Source: Anaerotruncus sp. G3(2012) (lineage in GTDB: Bacteria; Bacillota; Clostridia; Oscillospirales; Ruminococcaceae). From it: DNA of 64,000 nucleotides. Below, in pieces: positions 7,619 to 15,170 of this stretch (its first letter is position 1; every line of letters starts with the position of its first letter). The notes beneath the pieces are model-generated. The model was not told the DNA's origin. It made no database searches and saw only the letters and a program-made list of their open reading frames with translations. The translations under genes and the position numbers were made by a program. Where the stretch lies: assembly GCF_000403395.2 (NCBI RefSeq), contig NZ_KE159657.1, forward strand, positions 548,172 to 612,171, read 5' to 3'.

Positions 7619-8221
7619 ATGAATCTGCTGAATGATTTTCTGTTGATTGTCCTGAGTGCGATCGTCCTGCAAAATGCGATCTTTACTCGTGGGTTTGGTG
7701 CGAGCAAGGGCAGCCTGATGCGCACTTCTTCCCAAAAAATCCTGCAGTTTGGTTGTACGCTCACTGTCGTTGCAACCCTCTCTTCGCTCCTTGCGTGGCC
7801 GGTGCAGCTCGTTTTGCGGGACCGGCTGGAGGCGGGTGTTCAGCTGGCTGCCCGATATGCCGCAACCCTCGCCAGCATCTGCATTGTTTATACCGCGGTC
7901 TGGCTATTGACCAAATATATTTTTCCTGGCGTCCATTATGACATCCGCAATATGCTCTCGAGTGCGTCCTTCAATTCGGCAACACTTGGGTCTCTGCTGA
8001 TCGCGTTTTCGGGCAGCTATGGACTGGTGCAGACAGTCGGCTTTGCGCTTGGCTCAGGGATCGGCTATACATTAGCGATCCTGTTGCTCTGTGAGGGCCG
8101 GCGCCGGATCGCCCTTTCGGATGTCCCGCGGGCGTTTCGTGGGATGCCGGTCATGCTGCTCTATGCGGGTATCCTTTCTCTCGCCATCTATGGCCTGATC
8201 GGGCACCAGCTCCCCACCTGA
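7619..8221 (+). CDS. RnfA-like membrane protein without iron-sulfur cysteines
   Basis: RnfA/NqrE-family membrane protein, 200 residues (normal length), six helices. Retained hallmarks: the LQNAIF start of helix 1, GSGIGYTLAILLLCEGRRR, and DVPRAFRGMPV followed by YAGILSLAIYGLIG. In the family, cysteines in GICPF- and TNCAVLG-type motifs hold the other half of the [2Fe-2S] cluster. Here the aligned segments read FGASKG (Ser29) and FNSATLG (Ser120). Both are Cys-to-Ser changes in otherwise recognisable motifs. The Shine-Dalgarno GGGAGG lies 3 nt after the previous stop. RnfB, expected next, is missing. Confidence 0.83.
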   Translation: MNLLNDFLLIVLSAIVLQNAIFTRGFGASKGSLMRTSSQKILQFGCTLTVVATLSSLLAWPVQLVLRDRLEAGVQLAARYAATLASICIVYTAVWLLTKYIFPGVHYDIRNMLSSASFNSATLGSLLIAFSGSYGLVQTVGFALGSGIGYTLAILLLCEGRRRIALSDVPRAFRGMPVMLLYAGILSLAIYGLIGHQLPT

Positions 8222-8247
8222 TTAACTTTTCCTCGGAGGTACCTCAA

Positions 8248-9528
8248 ATGCCAAAGGCAGTCAAGGTAAAGCGCTATAAAAATATCTATAAGCGCCGCAC
8301 CCCCCTTTCGATCCTGCTTCGGGTCGTTTGCATCGTGGTGGTGGTCGGCCTGCTCGGGTTCATCGGCTGGAGCGCCTATGAGCCGGTTCGGGCCTATCTC
8401 GACAGCATCGCCTTTGAATGGAAAAACAATCCTACGCCATCCCTCCCGGAAATCCCGGATATTTCTGCGTCTCCCGAGCCGGAAGCACCCGCTCCGGAAT
8501 CGCTGCCAGAGCTGCCACCGGAACCGGTGGTATCCGCATCTGATCCTGCGCCGGCAGAATCAGAACCGGCAGCGCCGGAGGGTTCAGAAATTCCATCCGG
8601 AACACAGTTTCGAGGCGCTTACCTGCCGGTTTCAGATCTGCTTGACCCGAATCTGCTCGCTGCGCGGCTTTCCGATTTTCAGGAGGCCGGGTATACAGCG
8701 GTACTGGTCGACCTCAAGGATGCCAACGGCAGTTTGCTTTACCGCTCGAAGCGGGGACGCATCCCGCTTGAGGAAGGGGTCACCCCTTATGATCTGTCTG
8801 CGGCCTGTGAACAGATCCGCGCTGCGGGGATGCTCCCGATTGGACGGATGCACACCTTCCGCGACTACACTGCGGCACTCTCGGACAATAATATGGCGGT
8901 GCAATATCTCGACACAAGGGAGCACTGGCTGGATAACTCCCGGGAGAAGGGCGGCAAACCATGGCTGAACCCCTATTCCGAACAGGCGCGTGCCTATCTG
9001 GTTGGACTGGCGGAGGAAGCGGTTTCAATGGGGGTCGAACAGATCCTGCTTGACAGCGTGATGTTCCCGGTTGGCGTTCGGCTGGATGCCGCGACCTATG
9101 GGGAAACTGGGGACGTCAGCCGTTCGGAGGTGCTTTCCGCATTTGTCCGGCAGGTTTCCAGTGCAGTGTCTGCTAAAGGCGGAACGGTGAGCCTTATCGT
9201 TCGGGCAGTGGATGTATTTTCCAATCCGGACAGCCTCGGCGGTGATCCGCTTGTACTTTCTGACCAGATCACTCTGAACCTTTCCCCGGCGGTTCTCGGA
9301 GAAAACTTCTCTGCGGGCGGCTTCACGGTCGAACATCCAATGCAGGACCCGGGGGATACGGTCCAGAGGATGCTTGATGCCTTGTCGGGTCGGCTTCCGG
9401 GGCAGTTCACTGCGCTGATTCAGGACCCGAACAACAGCACTGCTATGGTTCAGGCCGTACAGGAAGTATTAAAGGAAAACGGCGTGGAAAGCTATTTGAT
9501 AGTTCAGGAAAGCCCAAATCCCAACTGA
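8248..9528 (+). CDS. Membrane-anchored DUF4015-type putative glycoside hydrolase
   Basis: A basic N-terminus is followed by one transmembrane anchor (about 20-43) and then a Pro/Glu/Ala/Ser-rich linker (about 65-112). The extracellular domain (about 117-420) resembles the putative glycosyl hydrolase family DUF4015: FRGAYLPVSDL, YTAVLVDLKDANGSLLY, GMLPIGRMHTFRD, WLNPYSEQARAY and EQILLDSVMFP, a TIM-barrel strand pattern. LDSVMFP and VDLKD supply candidate acidic residues, but no catalytic pair is established. It lies 26 nt after rnfA-like on the same strand, so it is probably in the same operon. Role unknown; a cell-wall polysaccharide substrate is a guess. Confidence 0.65.
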   Translation: MPKAVKVKRYKNIYKRRTPLSILLRVVCIVVVVGLLGFIGWSAYEPVRAYLDSIAFEWKNNPTPSLPEIPDISASPEPEAPAPESLPELPPEPVVSASDPAPAESEPAAPEGSEIPSGTQFRGAYLPVSDLLDPNLLAARLSDFQEAGYTAVLVDLKDANGSLLYRSKRGRIPLEEGVTPYDLSAACEQIRAAGMLPIGRMHTFRDYTAALSDNNMAVQYLDTREHWLDNSREKGGKPWLNPYSEQARAYLVGLAEEAVSMGVEQILLDSVMFPVGVRLDAATYGETGDVSRSEVLSAFVRQVSSAVSAKGGTVSLIVRAVDVFSNPDSLGGDPLVLSDQITLNLSPAVLGENFSAGGFTVEHPMQDPGDTVQRMLDALSGRLPGQFTALIQDPNNSTAMVQAVQEVLKENGVESYLIVQESPNPN

Positions 9529-9544
9529 CAGGAGGATTCCTCTC

Positions 9545-10099
9545 ATGGCATTTAAAGTCCGGCTTTTTCCCGGTGCGCCCGATTACGAGACGCTGCATGT
9601 CGCCAAGCTGACCTGCTTCCCGCTCGAGACGCGCGATTATCGGCCCTATTCGCAGGTGCGCATCTGCTTTGCGGCAGATGCGCTGCATCTCCAGTTTCTG
9701 AGCTTCGAGTCAAAGCCGCTTCCCGACAGCCGGATGGAAGCGATCCTACAGTTTTTGGATGCGGGGCCGCCCCTCCGGCTCTCGCTTCAGGCGGATGGGG
9801 CTTCCATGGCTTCTGCGGGAGATGGTTCGGAACCGTTGGATGGGGTTTTGGTGCATACGTTTGAGGGGGAAGATCTACAAGGCGTATATTGGGGAGGGAA
9901 TATCATTGTTTCTTCCCATATATTAGGACGTTGCGCCAGTGGTTTTTCTGCCCTGCCGGGCGCCACCTTCCGGGGAAATTTTTATAAGACTTGCGAAAAT
10001 TCCCGGCGTCCGCATTATGGGTGCTTTTTTCCGGCGGATTTCTCCCTTTCCCGTGAAGATCCCCGAAATTTCGGGGAATTTGTGGTGATCGATTACTAA
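9545..10099 (+). CDS. CBM9-like protein of unknown function
   Basis: 184 residues, no signal peptide, mixed beta-rich composition. The C-terminal stretch (RGNFYKTCENSRRPHYGCF, then NFGEFVVIDY) resembles the end of carbohydrate-binding family 9-like proteins, which usually read FYKCGD...HPHFGSW...FGEL. The middle (GVYWGGNIIVSSHILG) is not recognised. Ribosome site AGGAGG. It follows the DUF4015 gene by 16 nt and is the last gene of the Rnf-like operon. A structured RNA and hairpins follow. Carbohydrate binding is inferred from the resemblance only. Confidence 0.45.
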   Translation: MAFKVRLFPGAPDYETLHVAKLTCFPLETRDYRPYSQVRICFAADALHLQFLSFESKPLPDSRMEAILQFLDAGPPLRLSLQADGASMASAGDGSEPLDGVLVHTFEGEDLQGVYWGGNIIVSSHILGRCASGFSALPGATFRGNFYKTCENSRRPHYGCFFPADFSLSREDPRNFGEFVVIDY

Positions 10100-10121
10100 G
10101 GACCCTTCCGGAAATTCCAAA

Positions 10122-10251
10122 CTATAATAATAGAGACGGAAAAAAACCGCTCAGGGCGGGTACCGGAAATCAAAGCTGGTTTTTAAATATCCATTTATTG
10201 ATTCAACCATTGTAAACCGCTAAGAGCGGTATTGCTCCGGGTTCTATAGCC
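10122..10251 (+). ncRNA. Candidate structured RNA, copy A
   Basis: It opens with CTATA (10122-10126), continues with AATAGAGACG (10129-10138), and ends with GGTTCTATAGCC (10240-10251), whose TATAG can pair with the opening CTATA. Inside are hairpins GAG(A)CGG/CCGCTC, CGG-GTA-CCG and ACCGCT-AAG-AGCGGT. Copy B at 29543-29652 has the same opening and closing blocks and equivalent hairpins with different but compensating bases. No known riboswitch class was recognised. It sits upstream of the hemerythrin fusion gene. Confidence 0.5.
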
Positions 10252-10270
10252 CATCCACGCAGGATTGTGT

Positions 10271-10317
10271 TGGTGGGCATGCCCACCACTGTAAAATAAC
10301 AGGTTATTTTACAGTGG
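10271..10317 (+). promoter_or_regulatory. Overlapping hairpins before the hemerythrin gene
   Basis: An 18-bp palindrome (tggtgggcatgcccacca, 10271-10288) overlaps by three bases the left arm of a perfect 15-bp stem (ccactgtaaaataac and its complement, 10286-10317). The two cannot fully form together. The second looks like an attenuator, though its U-tract is weak (CTTTGTC). About 50 nt separate it from the ATG at 10367. Confidence 0.5.
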
Positions 10318-10366
10318 CTTTGTCATGTTTATCATCAGTCAGACAGAATAATAAGGAGGATTTTGC

Positions 10367-11731
10367 ATGAATGACGTTCAGTTTGCATGGCAGGAAGAAT
10401 TCAATATCGGAGTGAGCAGCATCGACCGGGAACACCGGCAGCTTTTAAGGATTATCAACAAACTTTTCGCGCTCCGGAAAGAGGAAAAAGACAACCAGTG
10501 GGCCTGTCAGGAAGCAATTAAGTTTTTCAAGACACATGCGATACGGCATTTTGCAGATGAAGAAGAATATATGGAGTCTATTGGCTACGAAGGACTGGAA
10601 CAGCATAAACGTGTGCACAAAGGATTTCGGGAAAATACGCTTCCGGCGCTTGAACAGGAGCTGAAACGGACAGAGTATTCCCCGGACGCGGTAGATCACT
10701 TTTTGGGCGTCTGCGCCGGCTGGCTGATCGGGCATACCCTCACAGAGGACGTTGCCATTGCAGGGGAGGGGATCAGCAAATGGAAAAACCTCTTGCCGGA
10801 GGAAGAGGTTGCCGCCATAAAAAAACTGATTATTCAGCTTGTGTTTGATATGTTCCGTCTGGAGTCACAGTTGGTCAGCGATGTATATAGCGGAGAAAAG
10901 TTTGGAAGGGGAATCTATTACCGCCTGGTTTATGGAACAGGGCAGCACGAAAAAACGCAGGAGATCCTTCTGGTTTTTGAGGAAAAACTTCTGATCAATA
11001 CGGTTGGAAAAATTATGGGGATTAAGACCAACAAGCTGGACAGCATGTTGGTCAATGCCAGCAGATATACGGCGAAACAGTTTGCGGGACGTATTATGGA
11101 GAGCCTTCCGAGTACAAAATCGTATGAGCTGAAAAAGGAGCATCTTCTTTCTTATGAGCAGTTCCGTAAGGTGTTCGAGACGGAAAAACCGCATATCAGC
11201 CTGCTGTTTAACACTGGGGGAGCCGGCTATTTTTCCTATTGCGTTATCGCGCCCCATCTGCTGCAAGATGGGATTGGGACCCCTCTCGAAAACGAAAATG
11301 CGCTGGATGAAGTCAAAAAATATCTGGAAAAGCGGGAGGAGCAGGAGATACAGAATCAGAAGCCGAAGATACTCGTGGTAGATGATTCCATAACTGTGCG
11401 GCATGGCATGAAGCAGCTTCTGGATGCGGATTATGAGGTCGCGCTGGCCGAATCCGGTGTGGCCGCGATTCGCACCATTACCTTGAACCGTCCGGATTTG
11501 ATCTTGCTGGACTACGAAATGCCGATCTGCGATGGCAGCCAGGTATTGGAGATGCTCCGCGCGGAAAAGGAATTTGCAGACATTCCGGTGATTTTCCTGA
11601 CCGGCAGGAGGGATCGGGAGAGTATGATCAAGGTCATGCCTCTGAAACCGTCTGGCTATCTGCTGAAACATTCGAAACCTGCGGATATTAAAAAGTCAAT
11701 CGACGCTTTCTTTGAAAAGAAAAAAGCCTGA
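10367..11731 (+). CDS. Bacteriohemerythrin / CheX-like / receiver fusion protein
   Basis: 454 residues in three parts. Residues 1-135 are a hemerythrin domain with the full di-iron ligand set His23, His61-x3-Glu65, His80-x3-His84, His123-x4-Asp128, which binds O2 or NO. Residues about 160-320 resemble CheX/CheC-type phosphatase domains (LLVFEEKLLINTVGKIMG, then a helix with NASRYTAKQFAGRIM, and GYFSYCVIAP). Residues about 328-452 are a response-regulator receiver with VVDDS, phospho-acceptor Asp in LLLDYEMP, and Lys in SGYLLKH. There is no DNA-binding output. It may couple oxygen exposure to chemotaxis-type phosphosignalling (inference). AAGGAGG ribosome site; a strong terminator follows. Confidence 0.85.
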   Translation: MNDVQFAWQEEFNIGVSSIDREHRQLLRIINKLFALRKEEKDNQWACQEAIKFFKTHAIRHFADEEEYMESIGYEGLEQHKRVHKGFRENTLPALEQELKRTEYSPDAVDHFLGVCAGWLIGHTLTEDVAIAGEGISKWKNLLPEEEVAAIKKLIIQLVFDMFRLESQLVSDVYSGEKFGRGIYYRLVYGTGQHEKTQEILLVFEEKLLINTVGKIMGIKTNKLDSMLVNASRYTAKQFAGRIMESLPSTKSYELKKEHLLSYEQFRKVFETEKPHISLLFNTGGAGYFSYCVIAPHLLQDGIGTPLENENALDEVKKYLEKREEQEIQNQKPKILVVDDSITVRHGMKQLLDADYEVALAESGVAAIRTITLNRPDLILLDYEMPICDGSQVLEMLRAEKEFADIPVIFLTGRRDRESMIKVMPLKPSGYLLKHSKPADIKKSIDAFFEKKKA

Positions 11732-11785
11732 CGGCCTGCTATGGACGCGAATCGGGAAGGTATAAAAAGATTGGATAGAGAACGG

Positions 11786-11821
11786 CAGAGCCGGACGGAT
11801 TTCCGTCCGGCTCTGTTATTC
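11786..11821. terminator. Bidirectional terminator
   Basis: A perfect 13-bp stem (cagagccggacgg, 4-nt loop) lies between the convergent hemerythrin-fusion and Rrf2 genes. It overlaps the 3' end of the Rrf2 coding region by six bases. Confidence 0.8.
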
Positions 11822-12211
11822 TTCCCCAAAATGCACAGCATATAGCTTTTCCCGCACCATTTTGGAAATCTCTGAATAGGTTTGGTTGAATTGGCAGAAT
11901 GAATCCTCCCCACGGCTGCATTTAAACCCTTCCACGCCAACGCACCGGCTGATCGTGATAGGCCCTTCTACGACCTCGATCACCTCGCCGAGAGAGATTT
12001 CCCCAGCGGGCCGGGCCAGCTCGTAGCCGCCCTGCGTGCCTTTATACGACCGGACAATTCCCTCTGCCACTAACTTGCGCAGGATTTTCAGGGAAAACCG
12101 CAGCGTCACCCCTGTTGCCCCCGAAAGCGACTTGGCGTCCATTCGGACTTTATGTTTGGCCAAACAGTTGACAATGCGTACTGCATAGTCGGCTTCCAGC
12201 GTGATATGCAT
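11816..12211 (-). CDS. Rrf2-family transcriptional regulator with iron-sulfur cysteines
   Basis: 131-residue winged-helix repressor of the IscR/NsrR/CymR family. The N-terminus MHITLEADYAVRIV and the motif GTQGGYELARP (58-68) are diagnostic. Three cysteines at 90, 98 and 106 match the IscR/NsrR cluster-ligand pattern, so it may sense Fe-S status, NO or O2 through a cluster. Its promoter is overlaid with repeated AGTATA/TATACT boxes (12232-12290), suggesting autorepression. It converges with the hemerythrin fusion, another potential O2/NO sensor. No isc or suf gene lies nearby. Shine-Dalgarno AAGGGGA. Confidence 0.88.
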   Translation of the reverse strand: MHITLEADYAVRIVNCLAKHKVRMDAKSLSGATGVTLRFSLKILRKLVAEGIVRSYKGTQGGYELARPAGEISLGEVIEVVEGPITISRCVGVEGFKCSRGEDSFCQFNQTYSEISKMVREKLYAVHFGEE

Positions 12212-12231
12212 GGTAAGTCCCCTTTCAGGAA

Positions 12232-12290
12232 ACGAAAGTATACTAATTGAATATACTTAAGAGTATACGACAATCTGTCTAACTTGTCAA
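12232..12290 (-). promoter_or_regulatory. Promoter and likely operator of the Rrf2 gene
   Basis: On the minus strand TTGACA (12285-12290) and TATACT (12262-12267) have a 17-nt spacer. Three AGTATAC-type boxes lie at and downstream of the -10: GTATAC near 12263-12268, ATATACT near 12251-12257, and AGTATAC near 12237-12243. The last two form an inverted repeat separated by 7 nt. This geometry fits repression by the Rrf2 protein itself. Confidence 0.7.
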
Positions 12291-12418
12291 GGTTCCTTTT
12301 GGTTGTTTTTTGCACCTGGGGACTGAAATTCTATCCATCTCTGTTTTTCTCCAGAAGAACGAAATGCCTTGATTTTGTATGGCAGTGTATCTGGCCATCA
12401 ATCCACAGCCTGAAAATC

Positions 12419-12459
12419 AAAAGCGCCTGCGGCAGGGAATAACTGCCGCAGGCGCTTTA
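12419..12459 (-). terminator. Terminator of the VOC/lipoprotein/rarA transcript
   Basis: A stem of about 17 bp (aaaagcgcctgcggcag with complement, 7-nt loop) with AAAA/TTTT flanks lies 20 nt beyond the stop of the VOC gene. The adjoining stretch 12300-12418 shows no gene or repeat. Confidence 0.8.
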
Positions 12460-12479
12460 TAGGTGGATATGGGCTTTTA

Positions 12480-12869
12480 TCAGGTATCACTTTTTCCGTA
12501 GCTGCAAAGCTCTACCAGATTTCCGTCCGGGTCGCGCAGGTAGAACGACATTGCCGGGCCTTTGGCTCCGGTACGCGCCATGATACGCGGTTCGGCAACT
12601 TCCAGTCCCTGTCCTTCGAGATAGGATTTGAGCTTGTGCAGGTCGCCATCCAGTTCGAAGCAAAGCTCCAAACTGCCCGGCTGGACGTGCTTCACTTCTG
12701 GTTCGAGCGCGACCCCTTTCACATGGAGATTGACCTTGAAATCACCAAGTTTCATCTCCCAGTGTCCCATTGCATTGACCGCTTCAAATCCGAGCATTTT
12801 GTAAAATTTGATGCTTTCCTCCAGATGTTCGGTTGTGATGACCACATGGTCCACCTTTTTGATTCGCAT
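12480..12869 (-). CDS. VOC (glyoxalase-like) family protein
   Basis: 129 residues made of two beta-alpha-beta-beta-beta modules typical of the vicinal oxygen chelate superfamily. The first starts MRIKKVDHVVITTEHLEESIKFYKML, the second ends FYLRDPDGNLVELCSYG. Metal-ligand candidates are His8, Glu75-region LELCFEL, and Glu in NLVEL. The shape is like the VOC proteins often annotated as biphenyldiol-dioxygenase-like or virulence-associated; the substrate is not predictable. The start at MRIKK is preferred because the reading frame upstream lacks family similarity and a GGAGC-type ribosome site lies just before it. Confidence 0.8.
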   Translation of the reverse strand: MRIKKVDHVVITTEHLEESIKFYKMLGFEAVNAMGHWEMKLGDFKVNLHVKGVALEPEVKHVQPGSLELCFELDGDLHKLKSYLEGQGLEVAEPRIMARTGAKGPAMSFYLRDPDGNLVELCSYGKSDT

Positions 12870-12900
12870 GAATGTCTGCTCCTTTCTCTGTCTTGTTGGT

Positions 12901-13896
12901 TTATGGCTGAAACACTTCCTGTGTCGCGGAAAGAAACCGGTAGGAACCGTCCCCATTCGGTGCAAGGAGGTATCGGGTCTTTGCATATGGAAGCAGTTCA
13001 AGCGGGTCGATGCCGAACTGCCCAATCACCACCTCGCGGTTCCCGTCGGGCAGTTCCAGATTGGAGACTACCCGGTCCGAGGAGTATCCCCCATCCCGGC
13101 CAAATAGCCGGTAGACCTGCTTTTCCCGATCGTAACAGGCCGCATCGGTCCGTACAAGGCGCTCGATGCCAAAATAACGATCCGCAGTCTGGTCGATCTG
13201 CGCCTGTGTCAGCTCCTCAAGCGGCTCATAGGACCACCCGTCGGTGTGCGTGGAGAAATCCCGGCTTGCTGCTGTCACCACATAGTTCAGCAAAATATTC
13301 CGATCAATCTGTGCAGCAGTGTCAAACGGTTCGACGCTTCCCCAGCTGCGGAAGGTCCACACCTGGAAAGCAGCTGGGTCTTCCGAGCGGTTGAGATCAT
13401 ATTCTGCCTGTGGGATCAGGGACAGAACCCGGACATCCTCTCCGATTCCAAACGGTGGACAGCCAACCGTCAGCACAAGCTGGTTCTCACCGGAAACCAG
13501 AGGGGATTCTCCCGGGTCTTCGATCGAAAGGGATACCTGGATTACCGCGTAATCCTCACTGGTTTGTTCGGTAACAAAGCTGGCAGTGAAAGTATCCCTG
13601 AAGGTGACGGTCTCCCAATAGGAGAGCGCATCCGGCGTTTCCTCCCAGCTCCAGACCATCGTCTCCATCTCCGCGATGTCGCCGCGCTGGAGCGCCTCGA
13701 GAAACCGCATCCCAAAACCGACCGCCGCAGGCGCCGGATCGGCTGGCCGGCTCTCTGGAGTTTGTTCTGATGAAGCGTTTCCCTGCGAAACAGTTTCCGG
13801 GGCCTGGGGCGGATTGCCGGGCAACCCTTGCGAGCAAGCGCAGAATACCATCAACACCCCAAAAACCAGAATCCCCACTTTCGGAAACAGTGTCAT
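12901..13896 (-). CDS. Predicted lipoprotein of unknown function
   Basis: 331 residues. A hydrophobic N-terminus (about 6-19) ends in VFCAC, a usable lipobox with the modified Cys at about 21. A Pro/Ser/Glu-rich linker follows (about 24-58). The rest is a soluble domain rich in acidic and aromatic residues with no motif I recognise (FGMRFLEALQRGDIAEMETMV suggests an NTF2-like or DUF-type start). It overlaps the 3' end of rarA by 4 nt (ATGA), so the two are translationally coupled. Probably attached to the outer face of the membrane. Function unknown. Confidence 0.6.
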   Translation of the reverse strand: MTLFPKVGILVFGVLMVFCACSQGLPGNPPQAPETVSQGNASSEQTPESRPADPAPAAVGFGMRFLEALQRGDIAEMETMVWSWEETPDALSYWETVTFRDTFTASFVTEQTSEDYAVIQVSLSIEDPGESPLVSGENQLVLTVGCPPFGIGEDVRVLSLIPQAEYDLNRSEDPAAFQVWTFRSWGSVEPFDTAAQIDRNILLNYVVTAASRDFSTHTDGWSYEPLEELTQAQIDQTADRYFGIERLVRTDAACYDREKQVYRLFGRDGGYSSDRVVSNLELPDGNREVVIGQFGIDPLELLPYAKTRYLLAPNGDGSYRFLSATQEVFQP

Positions 13897-15170
13897 CTTT
13901 TCCCCCCCGTTTCGGATTCCCGCAGCAGCTTTTCCCGATAGGCGCGCGCTGCGGATTCATTTTTGTTTTCGCCGAACTGGTAGTAAACGGTTCCGGCAAG
14001 GGCATCCGGCAGATACTGCTGCCGGACAAAGTGGTTGGGGAAATCGTGTGGGTAGAGGTAGAATTGTCCTTTCCGTTCGACCTCAGCACCATCGTAATGC
14101 TTATTTTGCAGGCAGCGTGGAAATCCACTGCCGCGTCCAGCCTGTACATCGGCCATTGCCGCGTTGATCGCTTTATAGGAGGAGTTGGATTTGGGGGAGG
14201 TAGCCATCAGGACAACCGCCATTGCCAGCGGGACGCGTGCTTCGGGCAGCCCGAGCTGGAAGGCACTGTCCACGCACGCTTTCACGATCGCAGCCGCCTG
14301 CGGGTAGGCCAGCCCCACGTCCTCACTTGCAATGACCAGCAGACGCCGGCAGGGGGAGATCAGATCCCCTGAATCGAGCAGGCGCGCGAGATAGTGCAGC
14401 GCTGCATTCTCATCCGAGCCGCGGATTGACTTTTGCAGGGCGGAGAGCAGGTCGTAATGCTCGTCCCCCTCCTTGTCATAACGGCCCGCGCTCCGCTGGA
14501 CGATCTGTTCGAGATCCGCCAGCGTAACCTTTCCACTGTCCCCCGAGGCGAGCGCAAGCATCTCGACCGCATTGATCGCTTTGCGGACATCCCCGCCGCA
14601 GGAGAACGAAAGCTCCCGTGTCACGCCCTCCTCCAGCTCGAGCGGATGGCCGAAGCTCTCCTCCGCAATTCGGAAGGCACGACAAATCGCCCGTTCCACA
14701 GCCTCGGGTTGGATCGGTTTAAATTCAAAGACAGTGCTCCGGGAGAGGATCGCGTTATAGATGTAGAAATAGGGGTTTTCAGTGGTCGAGGCGATCAGCG
14801 TGATCGACCCATTTTCGATGAATTCAAGCAGCGTCTGCTGCTGTTTTTTATTCAGATACTGGATCTCGTCGAGATAGAGGATCACACCACCGATCCCGTC
14901 GATGGTGTCGCACCCGGCGACCACCTCCCGGATGTCCGACGTTGAAGCGGTCGTACCATTCAGCCGGTAAAGTTTTTTTCCGGCCAGTTTGGCGATGATG
15001 GATGCAACGGTGGTTTTGCCAACCCCGGACGGCCCATAAAAGATCAGGTTGGGGATGCTGCCGGTTTCCACCATCCGGCGAAGCACCCGATCTTTTCCGA
15101 GCAGGTGCTCCTGCCCGACCACATCGTCCAGCGATTGCGGGCGGATGCGGTCTGCGAGCGGTGCGGACAT
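13893..15170 (-). CDS. rarA: Replication-associated recombination protein A
   Basis: AAA+ ATPase of the RarA/MgsA/WRNIP1 family acting at stalled replication forks. Markers: MSAPLADRIRPQSLDDVVGQ at the N-terminus, Walker A GPSGVGKTT (about 47-55), Walker B LYLDEIQYLN, sensor 1 STTENPYF, and the C-terminal tetramerisation part with EDVGLAYPQA and NKHYDG. At 425 residues it has normal length. The start at 15170 is chosen because GAGGTGACG precedes it and it gives the standard N-terminus; an in-frame ATG 30 nt upstream has no ribosome site. Divergent from the methyltransferase-like gene. Confidence 0.95.
   Translation of the reverse strand: MSAPLADRIRPQSLDDVVGQEHLLGKDRVLRRMVETGSIPNLIFYGPSGVGKTTVASIIAKLAGKKLYRLNGTTASTSDIREVVAGCDTIDGIGGVILYLDEIQYLNKKQQQTLLEFIENGSITLIASTTENPYFYIYNAILSRSTVFEFKPIQPEAVERAICRAFRIAEESFGHPLELEEGVTRELSFSCGGDVRKAINAVEMLALASGDSGKVTLADLEQIVQRSAGRYDKEGDEHYDLLSALQKSIRGSDENAALHYLARLLDSGDLISPCRRLLVIASEDVGLAYPQAAAIVKACVDSAFQLGLPEARVPLAMAVVLMATSPKSNSSYKAINAAMADVQAGRGSGFPRCLQNKHYDGAEVERKGQFYLYPHDFPNHFVRQQYLPDALAGTVYYQFGENKNESAARAYREKLLRESETGGKR

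Noticed and set aside
3692-8221. Rnf-like genes as decayed pseudogenes
   Set aside because: All four frames are open, overlapped and equipped with good ribosome sites, and scaffold motifs are conserved. Only cofactor positions differ, which is not the pattern of random decay.
8248-9528. The DUF4015-type gene as a hidden RnfG
   Set aside because: It has an N-terminal anchor like RnfG but no SGAT flavinylation motif, and the domain is a TIM-barrel pattern more than twice the length of RnfG.
10122-10320. Cyclic di-GMP riboswitch upstream of the hemerythrin-receiver gene
   Set aside because: The CACGCA/GACGCAAAG-type conserved blocks of class I and the class II pseudoknot sequences are not present.
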